Shown: piece after piece, positions 43,932 through 53,631 of the stretch | Layout of the letters: every line of letters starts with the position of its first letter | How positions within the stretch are numbered: the first letter of the stretch is position 1 | Origin: Vombatus ursinus | Taxonomy: Eukaryota; Chordata; Mammalia; Diprotodontia; Vombatidae | Reading direction: 5' to 3' | DNA: 64,000 nt | Assembly: GCF_900497805.2 (NCBI RefSeq) | Contig: NW_020948739.1 | Coordinates: 12,987,333-13,051,332 of the forward strand | Position numbers and translations under genes: made by a program | The notes under the pieces: model-generated | Seen by the model: the letters and a program-made list of their open reading frames with translations, nothing else | Told to the model about the DNA's origin: nothing | Databases searched by the model: none

Positions 43932-44425
43932 GTAGAATGATGAGCAGGGAGATTTCAGAAAAACCTGGAAAGACTTGCATGAACTGATGCAAAGTGAAGA
44001 GCAGAACTAGGAAAACATTATAAACAGGAACAGTAACATTGTGAGATGATCAACTATGAATCACTTAACAGCAACACAACAATCCAAGACAATTATGAAA
44101 GACTCATGATGGGAAATATTATCCATATCCAGATAAAGAACTGATGGCCTCTAAAATGCAGATTGAAACACACTATTTTCACTTCCTTAACTTTTTTTCA
44201 TGTTTTTTTTTTCCCTTTGGGGTCTATTTTTTCTTTCACAATGGTGACTAATATGGAAATATGTTTTACATGATTGCACATATATAACCTATATCAAATT
44301 GCTTACCATTTTAGGAAAAAGGGAGGGGAGGGACAGAGAAAAATTTGGAATTCAAGATCTTGTAAAATGAATGCTAAAAATTGTCTTCACAAATAGTTGG
44401 GAAAAAACAAAATACTATGACCCTA
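43932..44425 (+). mobile_element. L1 3'-UTR, 5'-truncated
   Basis: Marsupial L1 3' UTR in order: 'gatgagcagggagatttcag', 'tgaactgatgcaaagtgaag', 'caatccaagacaattatgaa', 'gactcatgatgggaaatatt', 'tgactaatatggaaatatg', ending in the gaaaaaacaaaatac tail. Confidence 0.88.
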
Positions 44426-44469
44426 ACAATAAAAAATAGACTATATTTAAAAAAGATAATCATATAAAA
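44130..44469. repeat. 340-bp direct duplication, source copy
   Basis: Identical in length to 45772-46111 with about six or seven mismatches (about 98%). It spans the L1 3' UTR and also about 45 bp beyond the L1 tail (actatgaccctaacaat...), so more than the mobile element was copied. The L1 extends 200 bp further left only here. Confidence 0.95.
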
Positions 44470-44935
44470 TTTATTTTTACATGTGCCTTTGTTACCTCTG
44501 AATCATTTCAAAATGAAGAGATCAGAAAATTTGTCACCTAGCAGTTTATTCACTCATCATGCTTTTCCATAAATCTGTTCTTCTTCTTGATTTCCTTATA
44601 TCCATATTATCATTCTTTCATTCACCTAGCCTCTTGACTTCTGAGTCATCTTTGATTTTCCTTTCTTCTTCACCTCCACCCCCAGTATATGATGAGTCAT
44701 CAAATCCTTTTGATTCCACATATCTCTCACATATATTTCCTCCTCTCCACTGCCACTGACTTCAGCCTAGTTCAGGCTCTCATCCTAGCTCTAAACTACT
44801 GAAATAGGCTCTTAACAGGTCAATTTTTCACTTTTTATTTTCCAGTACTGTTAGATATGTATTCTTATTTTTATGATAATATTATTTCTATTCCTCAACC
44901 TTTTGAATAACAATAGCAAGTTTTAAAGAAAAGAG
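44470..44935. other. unclassified stretch
   Basis: 44560-44815 is pyrimidine-rich and reads like an old interspersed repeat (ctctcatcctagctctaaac), family not identified. No gene. Confidence 0.35.
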
Positions 44936-45060
44936 TGTTGTATGTGAAGTAAAAGCCGTGGATTCACATCTTGTCTAGATTACTTATGAGCTGTGTGACT
45001 TGGACAAGTCACTTCCCCTTCCTGGGCCTGAGTTTCCTCATTGATTTGAGGGGTTGGTCT
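44935..45060 (+). mobile_element. MIR fragment
   Basis: 'gagctgtgtgacttggacaa' followed by gtcacttcc, then 'ctgagtttcctcattgat'. Confidence 0.75.
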
Positions 45061-45067
45061 AGAACAA

Positions 45068-45262
45068 GGGTGGAGAACCTGTGGCCTCAAGGCCACATGT
45101 GGCCCTCTAGATCCTCAAGTGTGGCCCTTTGACCGAATCCAAACTTTACAGAACAAAACAAAATCCAGATTTTGTTCTATGAAGTTTGGATTTGGTCAAA
45201 GAGCCACACTTGAGGACCTGGAGGACCATATGTGGCCATGAGACTACAGGTTCCTTCTCTAA
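45068..45262. mobile_element. hAT-type palindromic MITE
   Basis: Almost perfect long inverted repeat: 'gggtggagaacctgtggcct' and the ggccacatgtggccctct stretch at the left, their complements at the right, arms of about 95 bp meeting near 45165. Terminal text resembles non-autonomous hAT elements of mammals. It has no coding capacity. Confidence 0.8.
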
Positions 45263-45309
45263 TTTAGAATAATCTCTAAGGTCCCTTCCAATTATAAACA
45301 TATGACAAT

Positions 45310-45490
45310 TTTATCTACCAAGTCAAGTCCAAATTCCTTAACCTGGAATTTAAAACTCTTCTTAATTTGGCCTTACCTCCCCTTTCCAGACATCTCACAC
45401 TCTGCTCTTCACATATTCTGTACTCCAATCAAACTGAACTTTTTATTATCCCTTCAAAATGTCCCTACTATACTGTCTCTAGACTTTTGC
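45310..45490 (+). mobile_element. L2 LINE 3' region
   Basis: 'caagtccaaattccttaacc', 'ctttccagacatctcacact', 'ccaatcaaactgaactttt'. Two overlapping plus-strand frames here are L2 text. Confidence 0.7.
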
Positions 45491-45504
45491 TTCATCAATT
45501 AATA

Positions 45505-45771
45505 TTAATAATAATAATGGCTAATACTTATATAGTGCTAACTATATTCAAGGCACTTTGCTAGTACTTACTACATGGTAAGAGCTTTACAATTATTATT
45601 TCATTTGAACATCACAACAACCCTGGGAGGTAGGTGGTACTATTATCCCCATTTTACAGATGGACAAAACTGAGGCAAACAGAGGTTAAGTGACTGCTCA
45701 GGGTTACAGTCAGTAAGTGTCTAAAGCAGGATTTGAACTTAAGTCTTCCAGGCCAGGTGCTCTATCCATTA
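45505..45771 (-). mobile_element. MIR/THER1-type CORE-SINE, antisense, cut by a duplication
   Basis: 'tagtgctaactatattcaa', 'catcacaacaaccctggg', 'cattttacagatggacaaaa', ending at 'gtgctctatccatta', about 18 bp short of the usual end, where the duplicated segment begins. Confidence 0.88.
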
Positions 45772-46111
45772 CAGATAAAGAACTGATGGCCTCTAAAATG
45801 CAGATTGAAACACACTATTTTCACTTCCTTAACTTTTTTTCATGTTTTTTTTTTTCCTTTGGGGTCTATTTCTTCTTTCACAATGGTGACTAATATGGAA
45901 ATATGTTTTACATGATTGCACATATACAACCTATATCAAATTGCTTACTATTTTAGGAAAAAGGGAGGGGAGGGACAGAGAAAAATTTGGAATTCAAGAT
46001 CTTGTAAAATGAATGCTAAAAATTGTCTTCACAAATAGTTGGGAAAAAATAAAATACTATGACCCTAACAATAAAAAATAGACTATACTTAAAAAAGATA
46101 ATCATATAAAA
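45772..46111. repeat. 340-bp direct duplication, derived copy
   Basis: Copy of 44130-44469, 1.64 kb away. It starts exactly at the broken end of a MIR and ends without a poly(A) tail or target duplication. This speaks against L1 retrotransposition and for a copied DNA segment. Confidence 0.95.
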
Positions 46112-46129
46112 CTGGCAAATCATATCAGC

Positions 46130-46761
46130 TATCCTATACATTTATTTAGTACAAGGTATGTACCATGTTAGTTATTGGAATACAACAACAAAAGTTAAAC
46201 CTTCTCCTGCCTTCAAGGAGTTTACAGTCTAGCCAGAGGGGAAAAACATATATATGTAGGGCTCTATATAATAGATATAAAATTATTTTAGAGGAAGTCA
46301 CTAGCAGCTAGAAAGATTAAGAAAGGTCTCATAGAAAATGGCTCTTAAGCTGAGCTTTGAAGGAAAATAGGGATTCTGGGAGATAGGAGTGAGGAGGGAG
46401 TACATTTCAAGCAAGAGAGACAGTGCATGCAAAGGCATGGAGATATAGTGCTACGTAAGAGGAACCACAACATGTTTAGAGGGGAGGAATGCACAATCGA
46501 GCTGGAAAGGCGGGTTGTAAAGGACTAAATATCAAACAGGAATTTTATATTTGATCCTGCAGGTAAGAAGCAGCTATTGGAGTTTGTTGAATAGGAGAGT
46601 GACATGGTCAGACATGCACTTTGGGAAAATCATTTGGCAGCTGAGTGAAGGGACAGATTAGGGAAGAGAGTAGAGAGATCAATTTGGAAGGTATTGAATA
46701 GTCTAGGTGGGAAGTGATAAGAGCCTGAACTAGGGTGGTGTCAGTGTGAATAGAGAGAAGA
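46130..46761 (-). mobile_element. L2 LINE 3' end, antisense (first part)
   Basis: 'tcaaggagtttacagtctag', 'gatcctgcaggtaagaagc', 'ggagagtgacatggtcagac'. The minus-strand frame 46608-46817 includes TTLVQALITSHLDY, an L2 reverse-transcriptase C-terminal motif. Cut at about 46761 by the insertion 46762-47176; L2 text resumes after it. Confidence 0.88.
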
Positions 46762-47176
46762 TCAAGATTATGCCCCATTAGAATCAGTTGAAGGAAATAA
46801 GAACATTTAACTTGCATAAGACAAGACAGGGGATCACATATCTATGATTTAGACCAGGAAATTAACTTATATCTAAGGCTCTTAACCTAGTGTTGTGACT
46901 GTGGTTTAAAAACAAAAAATTATAATCTTATTTAAATAATTGGTTTTCTTTGTAATCATATATTTTATTTTGTGTATTAAAAAAAAAAAATCATTACTGT
47001 GAGAAGGGCCCCTGGGCTTCACCAGACTGTCAAATGGATCTATAACACAAAGAAAGGTAACAACATCTGCCTTAGAGTTTATGAAGGTTCATCCCCTTCA
47101 TTTTACAGATAAAAAAACTGAGGTCCAGATTGGTTGAAATGATAATAAATATAAAATTTTAAAAATGATATAAAAA
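46762..47176. repeat. local templated insertion inside L2 (copy of 49634-50029)
   Basis: 415 bp matching 49634-50029 at roughly 88-90% by eye in the same orientation. Contents in order: a CR1/L3 piece ('cagttgaaggaaataagaac'), the AT-rich MITE-like repeat, a short MIR core. None of these ends coincides with the segment ends. The L2 on the left stops at gagagaag and on the right resumes at about gagatattctggagatag. Confidence 0.9.
46868..47035. mobile_element. AT-rich MITE-like repeat (inside the insertion)
   Basis: 'ggctcttaacctagtgttgt', 'ttggttttctttgtaatcat', 'cttcaccagactgtcaaatg'. The same family occurs at 49146-49315 and 49745-49900 and, reversed, at 61088-61172. Probably a non-autonomous DNA transposon, class not certain. 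Confidence 0.6.
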
Positions 47177-47222
47177 TATGAGAGATATTCTGGAGATAGA
47201 ATCAACAAGATTGTGCAAATAA
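47177..47222 (-). mobile_element. L2 LINE, antisense (resumed)
   Basis: 'ggagatagaatcaacaagat' followed by tgtgcaa is the L2 text expected next after 46761. Short; ends at the L1 that follows. Confidence 0.6.
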
Positions 47223-47224
47223 GC

Positions 47225-47865
47225 ACATTTGCATTCTGAAAAGCAATTTGAAACCCTGCTTAATGAGGCACTAAACTGTGCATTCACTTTGATTCAGAGA
47301 TACCATGACTGGCCAAATACTCTGAAGAATTGTTCAAGACAAAGAGAAAGAACCAATACGTGTACTTTTTGTTGTTGCAAAGAACTGGAAACTAAACAGG
47401 GTACTGACGAATTGGGGAAAGTAGCTGAACAAATTATGGCATATTACTATAAAAAGAGAAATCTAAGAAAACCTGTATAAATTGATGAAGAATGAAACAA
47501 TCAAACCAGAACAATTTATAAAATGACTATAACATTGTATAAGAAAATCACTTCAAAAGACTTAAGACCTCTGACTAATGTCATGACCAATCCTGGCTTC
47601 AGATGAAGCATGCTTCCCATCTATCAGCAAAGAAGTAATAAACAAGAACTACACAATGAGACAGCCATTTTCAGACATGGCCAACTTGTGAAATTGTTTT
47701 GTTTGCCTATATTTATTTATTTTTTTTTTACAAGTGATAGCTTCTATGTAGGGGAAATTTACTTGTAAGAGATCAGGGAGGGGGTTTAAGAATAATGATA
47801 GTGAGGAGGAAAAAAAAAAGAGCACCAAAGAAACACTAAAAAAAGAACCTATGTTCTAAGTATGG
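47225..47865 (+). mobile_element. L1 3' region, old copy
   Basis: L1 3' region with heavy decay: 'ggcactaaactgtgcattca', 'gcaaagaactggaaactaaa', 'attggggaaagtagctgaac', 'cttgtgaaattgttttgttt', and 'aagaataatgatagtgagg' near the end. The 83-codon frame 47229-47480 is part of it. Confidence 0.75.
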
Positions 47866-47867
47866 GG

Positions 47868-48000
47868 GAGAGCCAGTATGCATAAATAGGAGTAGAAGAT
47901 GAGATGCCAAGTTTGGGAATAAATTAGTACCCCAGTTTGACTGGAACGTAGATTGTGTGAAGGGGAGTCATATGAATTAGGGCTGAAAGGGGGTCAGATG
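47868..48000 (-). mobile_element. L2 LINE fragment, antisense
   Basis: 'ccagtttgactggaacgtag' and 'gtgtgaaggggagtcatatg'. Confidence 0.65.
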
Positions 48001-48095
48001 TTCAGTTCAATCATTTTTCAGTTGTGGCTGACTCTTTGCGACCCCATTTGGGGTTTTCTTAGCAAAAATAACACAGTGGTTTGCCATTTCCTTCC
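48001..48095 (-). mobile_element. RTE-SINE tail fragment, antisense
   Basis: 'tctttgcgaccccatttggg', 'gtggtttgccatttccttcc'. Head missing. Confidence 0.8.
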
Positions 48096-48160
48096 CACCT
48101 ACTAACTTCACTGTTCTATCAAGAACATTACCATCTTCCCAGTTATCAGGCTCAAAACCT

Positions 48161-48409
48161 AATTGTTGTTCAGTTATGTTTAACTCCTCATGACTCCTTT
48201 GGGGGTTTTCTTAACAAAGATAATGGAAGTAGTTTGCCATTTTCTTTTCCAGCTCATTTTACAGATGAGGAAACTTAGGCAAACAGGGTTAAGTGACTTA
48301 CCCAGGATCACACAGCTAGTAAGTGTTTGAGGACAGAGTTGAACTCAGAAAGATGCATCTTTCTGACTCCTGGCCTGGCACTCTATCCATTTGGCCACCT
48401 AACTGCCCC
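48161..48409 (-). mobile_element. RTE-tailed tRNA-SINE (long form), antisense
   Basis: 'ctcctcatgactcctttggg', 'cagatgaggaaacttaggc', 'tttggccacctaactgcccc'. Confidence 0.9.
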
Positions 48410-49040
48410 TGTCCTTAGATATTAGAGGACCTTAAATATCCAGGATACACTATGACCATGTGATGGGATAAGATCTGTAATGAATTCCAGATATAGATTC
48501 TCCAAAGTTCACTGTGGAGCTTGCAGTAGCCGCCATGGCCTCTACAGTTACTGCTATGGGTATTTAGTTCAAGCACGGATGTCACAAACACTTGAGTCCA
48601 GCACATCCTGCTGGATTGAGGATTAACAGATGGTCTGGCAGATTCATTTTTTGTGCCTTAGGGGCAAGTTCCTTGCTACATGGCTGGCTTATATATAAAT
48701 GCCGCAATGGTCTGTGGGGAAGGGGAAAGAGAGTGGAAAGATGAGAGAACATATATCCTTCCTTAACATAAGAGCACCTTCTAGGGGAGTTCAGTACCAG
48801 TTGCATCAGAGTACTCCCAGAGTTCTCCTAGATATTTCACAATAAATGGGTCATGTGACAAACTTTAAATTTTTTGCTGAACAAGTGATCACCCTGAGAA
48901 AAATAAGAGGTGTTTCAGGTTTTGCTCGTTAGCATGTGGGAAGGGATTGATGTGGAGAAGTAAGGGGGTAACTTCTCTTCCCATCACAAGGAATTCAGCC
49001 TTGCAAATTTGGGCCACTAAAGGTGTCAGGGTGTAATATA
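48410..49040. other. unique non-coding stretch
   Basis: No repeat recognised; short minus-strand frames (48415-48606, 48582-48806, 48889-49080) without known motifs. Confidence 0.4.
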
Positions 49041-49044
49041 TACA

Positions 49045-49145
49045 GTGAAGACCTGGATTCAAGTTCTGTTTCTGATACATACCTGTTATATAAATCTTGC
49101 CAAGTCTCTTAACTTTCTAGTGCTCTAAGCAATTCTCTAAATTTT
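49045..49145 (+). mobile_element. MAR1-type CORE-SINE fragment
   Basis: 'agacctggattcaagttctg', 'ctttctagtgctctaagcaa' followed by ttctctaaattt. Confidence 0.65.
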
Positions 49146-49315
49146 AGAGGTTCTTAATTGGCGTCTGTGAACTTATTTAAAGAAGAACATTTTCGTAACT
49201 GTGTTTTAGTATAATTGGTTTCCTTTATAATCCTATGCATTTTATTTGAATTCAAAAACTTTCCGAGAATGGGTCCATAGGCTTCACCAGACTGCCAAAG
49301 GATTAAAGGTTATTT
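49146..49315. mobile_element. AT-rich MITE-like repeat
   Basis: 'aggttcttaattggcgtctg', 'aattggtttcctttataatc', 'cttcaccagactgccaaagg'. Same family as 46868-47035. Confidence 0.6.
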
Positions 49316-49544
49316 TTATGAATGCTCTAAGACTATAATTTGCAAAGCTGGTACCATCCTGAACCATCAATGGAATTTTCTTACACAGCAGTTCTCTATA
49401 CCGATGGACTCCCAGTTCTAATCCCTATCTCCTTAAAGTTGGATTCTACTTGATATCAAAATTAGTAACCAACAGACCCAGCAGAGTTAAATGTATCAAA
49501 TTTCAATGATCCATGATGACGTGGATAGAAATATTGTGTTCTGG

Positions 49545-50455
49545 GGTATTATGTTCAATATCAAATGTCATATTTAGGAAGGTCACTGATAAACTGGAAA
49601 GTGTCCAGAGCAGGGCAGTCAGGATGATGAGGACTCAAGATCATGCCCCATTAGAATCAGTTGAAGGAAATAAGAACATTTAACTTGGAGACAACAAGAC
49701 AGGGATCACAAATCCATGATTTAGACTAGGAAATTAACTTACAACTAAGGTTCTTAACCTAGTGTTGTGACTGTGGGTTAGAAAAAAATTATAATCTTAT
49801 TTCAATATAATTGGTTTTCTTTGTAATCATATATTTTATTTTGTGTATTAAAAAAAATACCATTATTGTAAAAAGGGGTCCTTGGGCTTCATCTGACTGC
49901 CAACATAAAGAAAGTTTACAACATCTGCCTTAGAGTTTTTAAAGCTCCATCCCCCTCATTTTACAGATGAATAAACTGAAGTCCAGATTGGTTAAAATGA
50001 TATTAAAAATATTAAATATAATATAAATATCACCCAGGTGTTAAGGAGCAGAACAAGGTCAAAACACAGGTTCTCTGATTCAAAACCCAAAACTTTCCTT
50101 TGAAGCCATCTTCAAGTATTTGAAAGGTTGTAACCTGGAAGTAGACTTATTCTGCTTGGAGGTAAGTGAGGGTGGGATGGTGGCAAAGCTATAAATAATG
50201 AGTTCAAGTTACAAAGAGGAAATTTAAGTTTGATGTCAGGAAAACCATCATGAGAATTGGAGCTCTCCAAAAGAAGAATAGGTTAGCTCAGTAGGTGACA
50301 GATTTCCCTTTTCTGGAAATCTATAATCAAAGGTTGGATGACTATTTGTTGGTTATATTAATAGAGAGAAGTCTTGGTTGGGTTTGAATTGACGTAGATG
50401 TTTTTGCATTCCATTCCTACTCTGCGAGTCTACAATTCTATGAGGGCCAGCACCA
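49545..50455 (+). mobile_element. CR1/L3-type LINE 3' part, holding a MITE and a MIR
   Basis: LINE text: 'gaagtcactg'-like aggtcactgataaactgg at 49579, 'gaaggaaataagaacattta' at 49664, then after the inserted pieces 'cttcaagtatttgaaaggtt' at 50110, and 'aaatctataatcaaaggttg' at 50318, ending in 'ctacaattctatgagg'. A MITE-like repeat (49745-49900) and a MIR core (49940-50100) split it. Confidence 0.75.
49634..50029. repeat. source of the local templated insertion
   Basis: Matches 46762-47176. Here the CR1/L3 text continues beyond both ends of the match, which marks this as the original location. Confidence 0.9.
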
Positions 50456-50540
50456 TGTTTTTTCTTTCTTTATATCCCCAACAGTTGACACAGTGCCTGG
50501 CGCATATTAATTCTTAACGAATACATAGAGACTGATTGAT
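50455..50540 (+). mobile_element. L2 LINE 3' terminus
   Basis: 'cagtgcctggcgcatattaa' preceded by tatccccaacagttgac. 50541-51060 that follows is unique. Confidence 0.75.
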
Positions 50541-51059
50541 TCTTCAAAAACAGCTTTGATTGCTCCATGCTCCCATTGCCAGATTTAATAGTTTTGCTTC
50601 CCCTGTAGATAGGTGACAAGTTTTGGAACTCTTGTCATTAGGACCTGATATTAGAGTTAGAGAAATTGATCTCTATCATGAGGGACTGTGGTGTCAGAGG
50701 CAACTAAAATCTGGGTGAGGTCATGGTAAGGGTTAGAATTCTGGGAAAATCTTTTGTAATGATGTTATCAACCCTAAGTGACTACTTTTTCTTTTATATA
50801 TTGTTAGATGCATCCTCAAGTCAATGAGTTCCTTGTATAGATCCATCTATAGTCTTTCAGAAGAGATTACAGGCCCTTAAAATTATTTTGTCCTGATCAA
50901 AGGTATAGATTTCAAGCACATAACCAAAGTACTCTGAGATGATGTAGAAGAATACTTCTACAATGCTGGGCTTATTCTAGGCAAGTGAGGAGGAAAGTTA
51001 AAACGACACTGAGTTAAGCAACCCTAAAAAAGTGGAGGAATCTCTATATTTGTGCATGA

Positions 51060-51235
51060 TTAAGCACTAGTTTACCTAGTAAAGGGGAAAGAGCATGAGA
51101 TATGGAAGGAGATGACTTAGTTTCAAGTCCTGTCATCACTTAACCTCTCTGGGCTTCAGTTTTTTCCTCTCTAAAATAAGAAATTGCTTGTATCTCAAGT
51201 CCCTTCTAGCCCTAAACCTGGGAACTTAGTACCTG
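51060..51235 (+). mobile_element. MIR fragment
   Basis: 'cttaacctctctgggcttca', 'cttctagccctaaacctggg'. Confidence 0.65.
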
Positions 51236-51479
51236 ATGACACCAAAGGCTATTTTACTACTTCAGAAGTGTCATTCTAGAACTAAAATGTCCACATCTTG
51301 TCTGTAACATTGTTTTCTACTTATACACCTGAACTGAACCAGGCAGCATGGTACAACAAAATACATCTTCATTATGCAGAAGTCTTCATGACTTGAACTC
51401 ATTCAGAAATTTCTTGGATGAGAAGTGGATATCCATTTTTTTAAAGGTAAGCTTTATTGAAGACAAAGAGAAGCAAACT

Positions 51480-51715
51480 ATCATATAGTGGATAGGGAGC
51501 TGGCCTCTGGGCTAGGAAGACTTGAGTTCATGTCCTACAACTGACACATGTTGTCTCTGTGACTCTAGACAAGTCACTTAACCTCTTAGTGCTCTACACA
51601 ACTTTCTAAAACTGTTAGTTACAGAGAAGATGCCACTTAGAATTGGTAGAAAGAGTTTCCTTATGTGAGTGTCTACTAGATAAATGAAAATCACAATTCC
51701 CATCCATATCCTGTT
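51480..51715 (+). mobile_element. MAR1-type CORE-SINE
   Basis: 'tagtggatagggagctggcc' head, 'ctcttagtgctctacacaac', 'attggtagaaagagtttcc'. Confidence 0.78.
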
Positions 51716-51844
51716 ATTGAAGATAGTGAAATGCATACAGGAGTATAATTCTCCCTCCTTTTTAATTTCAAAGAAAGAAGAACGGTAGAGGTAGGAATGA
51801 TGCACTGAAGAAGTGATGATGATGGTGATGATGATAGCTGACAT

Positions 51845-51963
51845 TAAAAGTCTTAGTGCAATGTTAAGTTTTAGAGCCTAAAATGTACTTTTATAGCTTC
51901 ACAAGCTATAACTTATAAGCTTTATAGCTTAAAACTACACTAGGACTTTTGGAATACCCTGTA
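51845..51963. mobile_element. Tc1/mariner-type MITE
   Basis: Palindromic: 'taaaagtcttagtgcaatgt' at the left and 'aaactacactaggacttttg' then gaataccctgta at the right are inverted repeats. Internal agcttcacaagctat. About 119 bp, no coding capacity. Confidence 0.75.
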
Positions 51964-52085
51964 TTGTGCTTTAAGGTTATAAGTCACTTTACACACTATC
52001 TCATTTGATATTCACAACATTCCTGTAAAGAAGGTAGTATAAGTGCTATTATTTCCATTTTGCAAATGGGGAAACTAAGATGCAG
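51964..52085 (-). mobile_element. MIR, antisense
   Basis: 'agtcactttacacactatct', 'ttgcaaatggggaaactaag'. Confidence 0.75.
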
Positions 52086-52199
52086 AGAGAAACTCAGATT
52101 TGAAAGAGAATTCAGAGGTTATGCTCCCTATCATGTGCAAGAATCCCCTCAAAATACCAACAAATAAGCAATCATCTAACCTTTTAATTAAAGACTTTT

Positions 52200-52412
52200 G
52201 AACAGAGCAGAATTGCCTGTAGCACAAAGGAGATGTGAGATGCACAGATCTAGAGACATCTCTGTCCTGAATATTGAAACAGACCATTTGTGCCCCACCT
52301 GTCGTAGAGCCTTCAGAGCTCATAGGACTCATCAGCCACATCTGAACACACCATACCTTGACCTCAACATCGTAATGTCATTGGTTTTCTTTGAGTACAA
52401 AGGAGGAAAAAC
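52200..52412 (+). mobile_element. C2H2-tailed LINE 3' end, 5'-truncated, with target duplication
   Basis: Frame 52198-52464 reads AELPVAQRRCEMHRSRD then CPTCRRAFRAHRTHQPH, a C2H2-finger tail of a LINE ORF followed by the family 3' end 'taatgtcattggttttcttt'. Flanked by aaagactttt (52190-52199) and aaagacttt (52413-52421). It could be mistaken for a zinc-finger exon. Confidence 0.75.
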
Positions 52413-53357
52413 AAAGACTTTGCATGAGAGTGAACCCCCAATTTCTAAGACAGTACTTTCTTGAGTCCCTTTTAATTATTGGAAAGTTTTTCCTGATAAG
52501 AGGGAAAATTTTGTTTCTCTGAAACCTCCACCCATTTCTCCTAGTTCTGATCTGTGTGGCCAAGCAGAACAAACTCAATCATTTCCCAAATGATTGCTCT
52601 TCAAATATTTGAAAATACCTATTGTGTCCCTACTAAATCTCCTTTTCTCCAACGCAAAAAATCCCTTTTCCTTTTGGCAGTTCCTGTAAGAAATAGCCTC
52701 TAGCATCCTAACCATTGTCCTCTGGACATTCTCCAACTTGTCAAAGCTCTTTCTGTAAGCAGCACCCAGAACTGAACACAGTGTTTCAGATGTAGCCTGA
52801 CCCAGGCATCACCTCACTGGTTCTATACAGTAAGTGTCTCTTAATACAACCTAAAATAATGTGAAGATATTATATGTAACTCCTTATTACAGATTATCAA
52901 GGTCTTTTAGAACCTGAGTCTATCATTTAACATGTTTACTATTCCTCTTTGTGTGACCTGCACATCTCATAAGCACATCAGTCACATCTTTATAGAAGGA
53001 ATTGATAAAAACGTAAAAAAGTATAGGGGCAAGGACAAGTCACTGAGACCCTCAAATAGAAATCTCTTTCCAAGACTCTTCATTGGGTCCTGGCTTTAAC
53101 CAATTCTGAATCTAGAATCCCTCATTTTCTGTGGCCTTCTCACCCTGTAATATCACCTACTCCCATGACCATTTTTTTCCCCATTGGTGAATTCCTCCCA
53201 GAACCTCCATTTTGAGGAAGGGCCCAGGCCAGCCATTCTTTATTCCTCGCCCAGCCCTTATTTGACTTTCTAAACTTTATCATTGTGCCTCTGATATGCA
53301 CCCTACCCCTTGCTTTTTTATATGTTGTCTTCTCCCAACTTAGAATATAAGTTCCTT

Positions 53358-53530
53358 ATATGTATTACATGATTACACATATAAAACCTATGTCAACTTG
53401 CTTAACATTTTAGGAAAAGAGGAGGAGAGGGAGGGAGGGAGAAAAATTTGGAGCTCAAAATTTTGTAAAAATGAATGTTAAAAATGGTCTTTACATGTAA
53501 CTGGAAAAAATAAAATACTATATATATATA
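53358..53530 (+). mobile_element. L1 3'-UTR tail inside L2
   Basis: 'tacatgattacacatataaa', 'ggaggagagggagggaggga', 'tttacatgtaactggaaaaa'. Short repeat ttcctta on both sides of the L1 plus microsatellite is a probable target duplication. Confidence 0.85.
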
Positions 53531-53631
53531 TCTCTACATACATACACATACATATATATGCATATATGTGTATGTATATGTATATATAGACGTGTGTGTG
53601 TGTGTGTGTGTATGTATATATATATATATAT
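53517..53631. repeat. (TA)n/(CATA)n/(TG)n microsatellite at an L1 tail
   Basis: About 115 bp grown from the L1 A-rich end. It produces the Tyr/Ile/His-repeat frames on both strands at 53478-53853. Confidence 0.93.

Noticed and set aside
52198-52464. zinc-finger-like exon
   Set aside because: The finger is the tail of a LINE ORF with a target-site duplication around the insertion.
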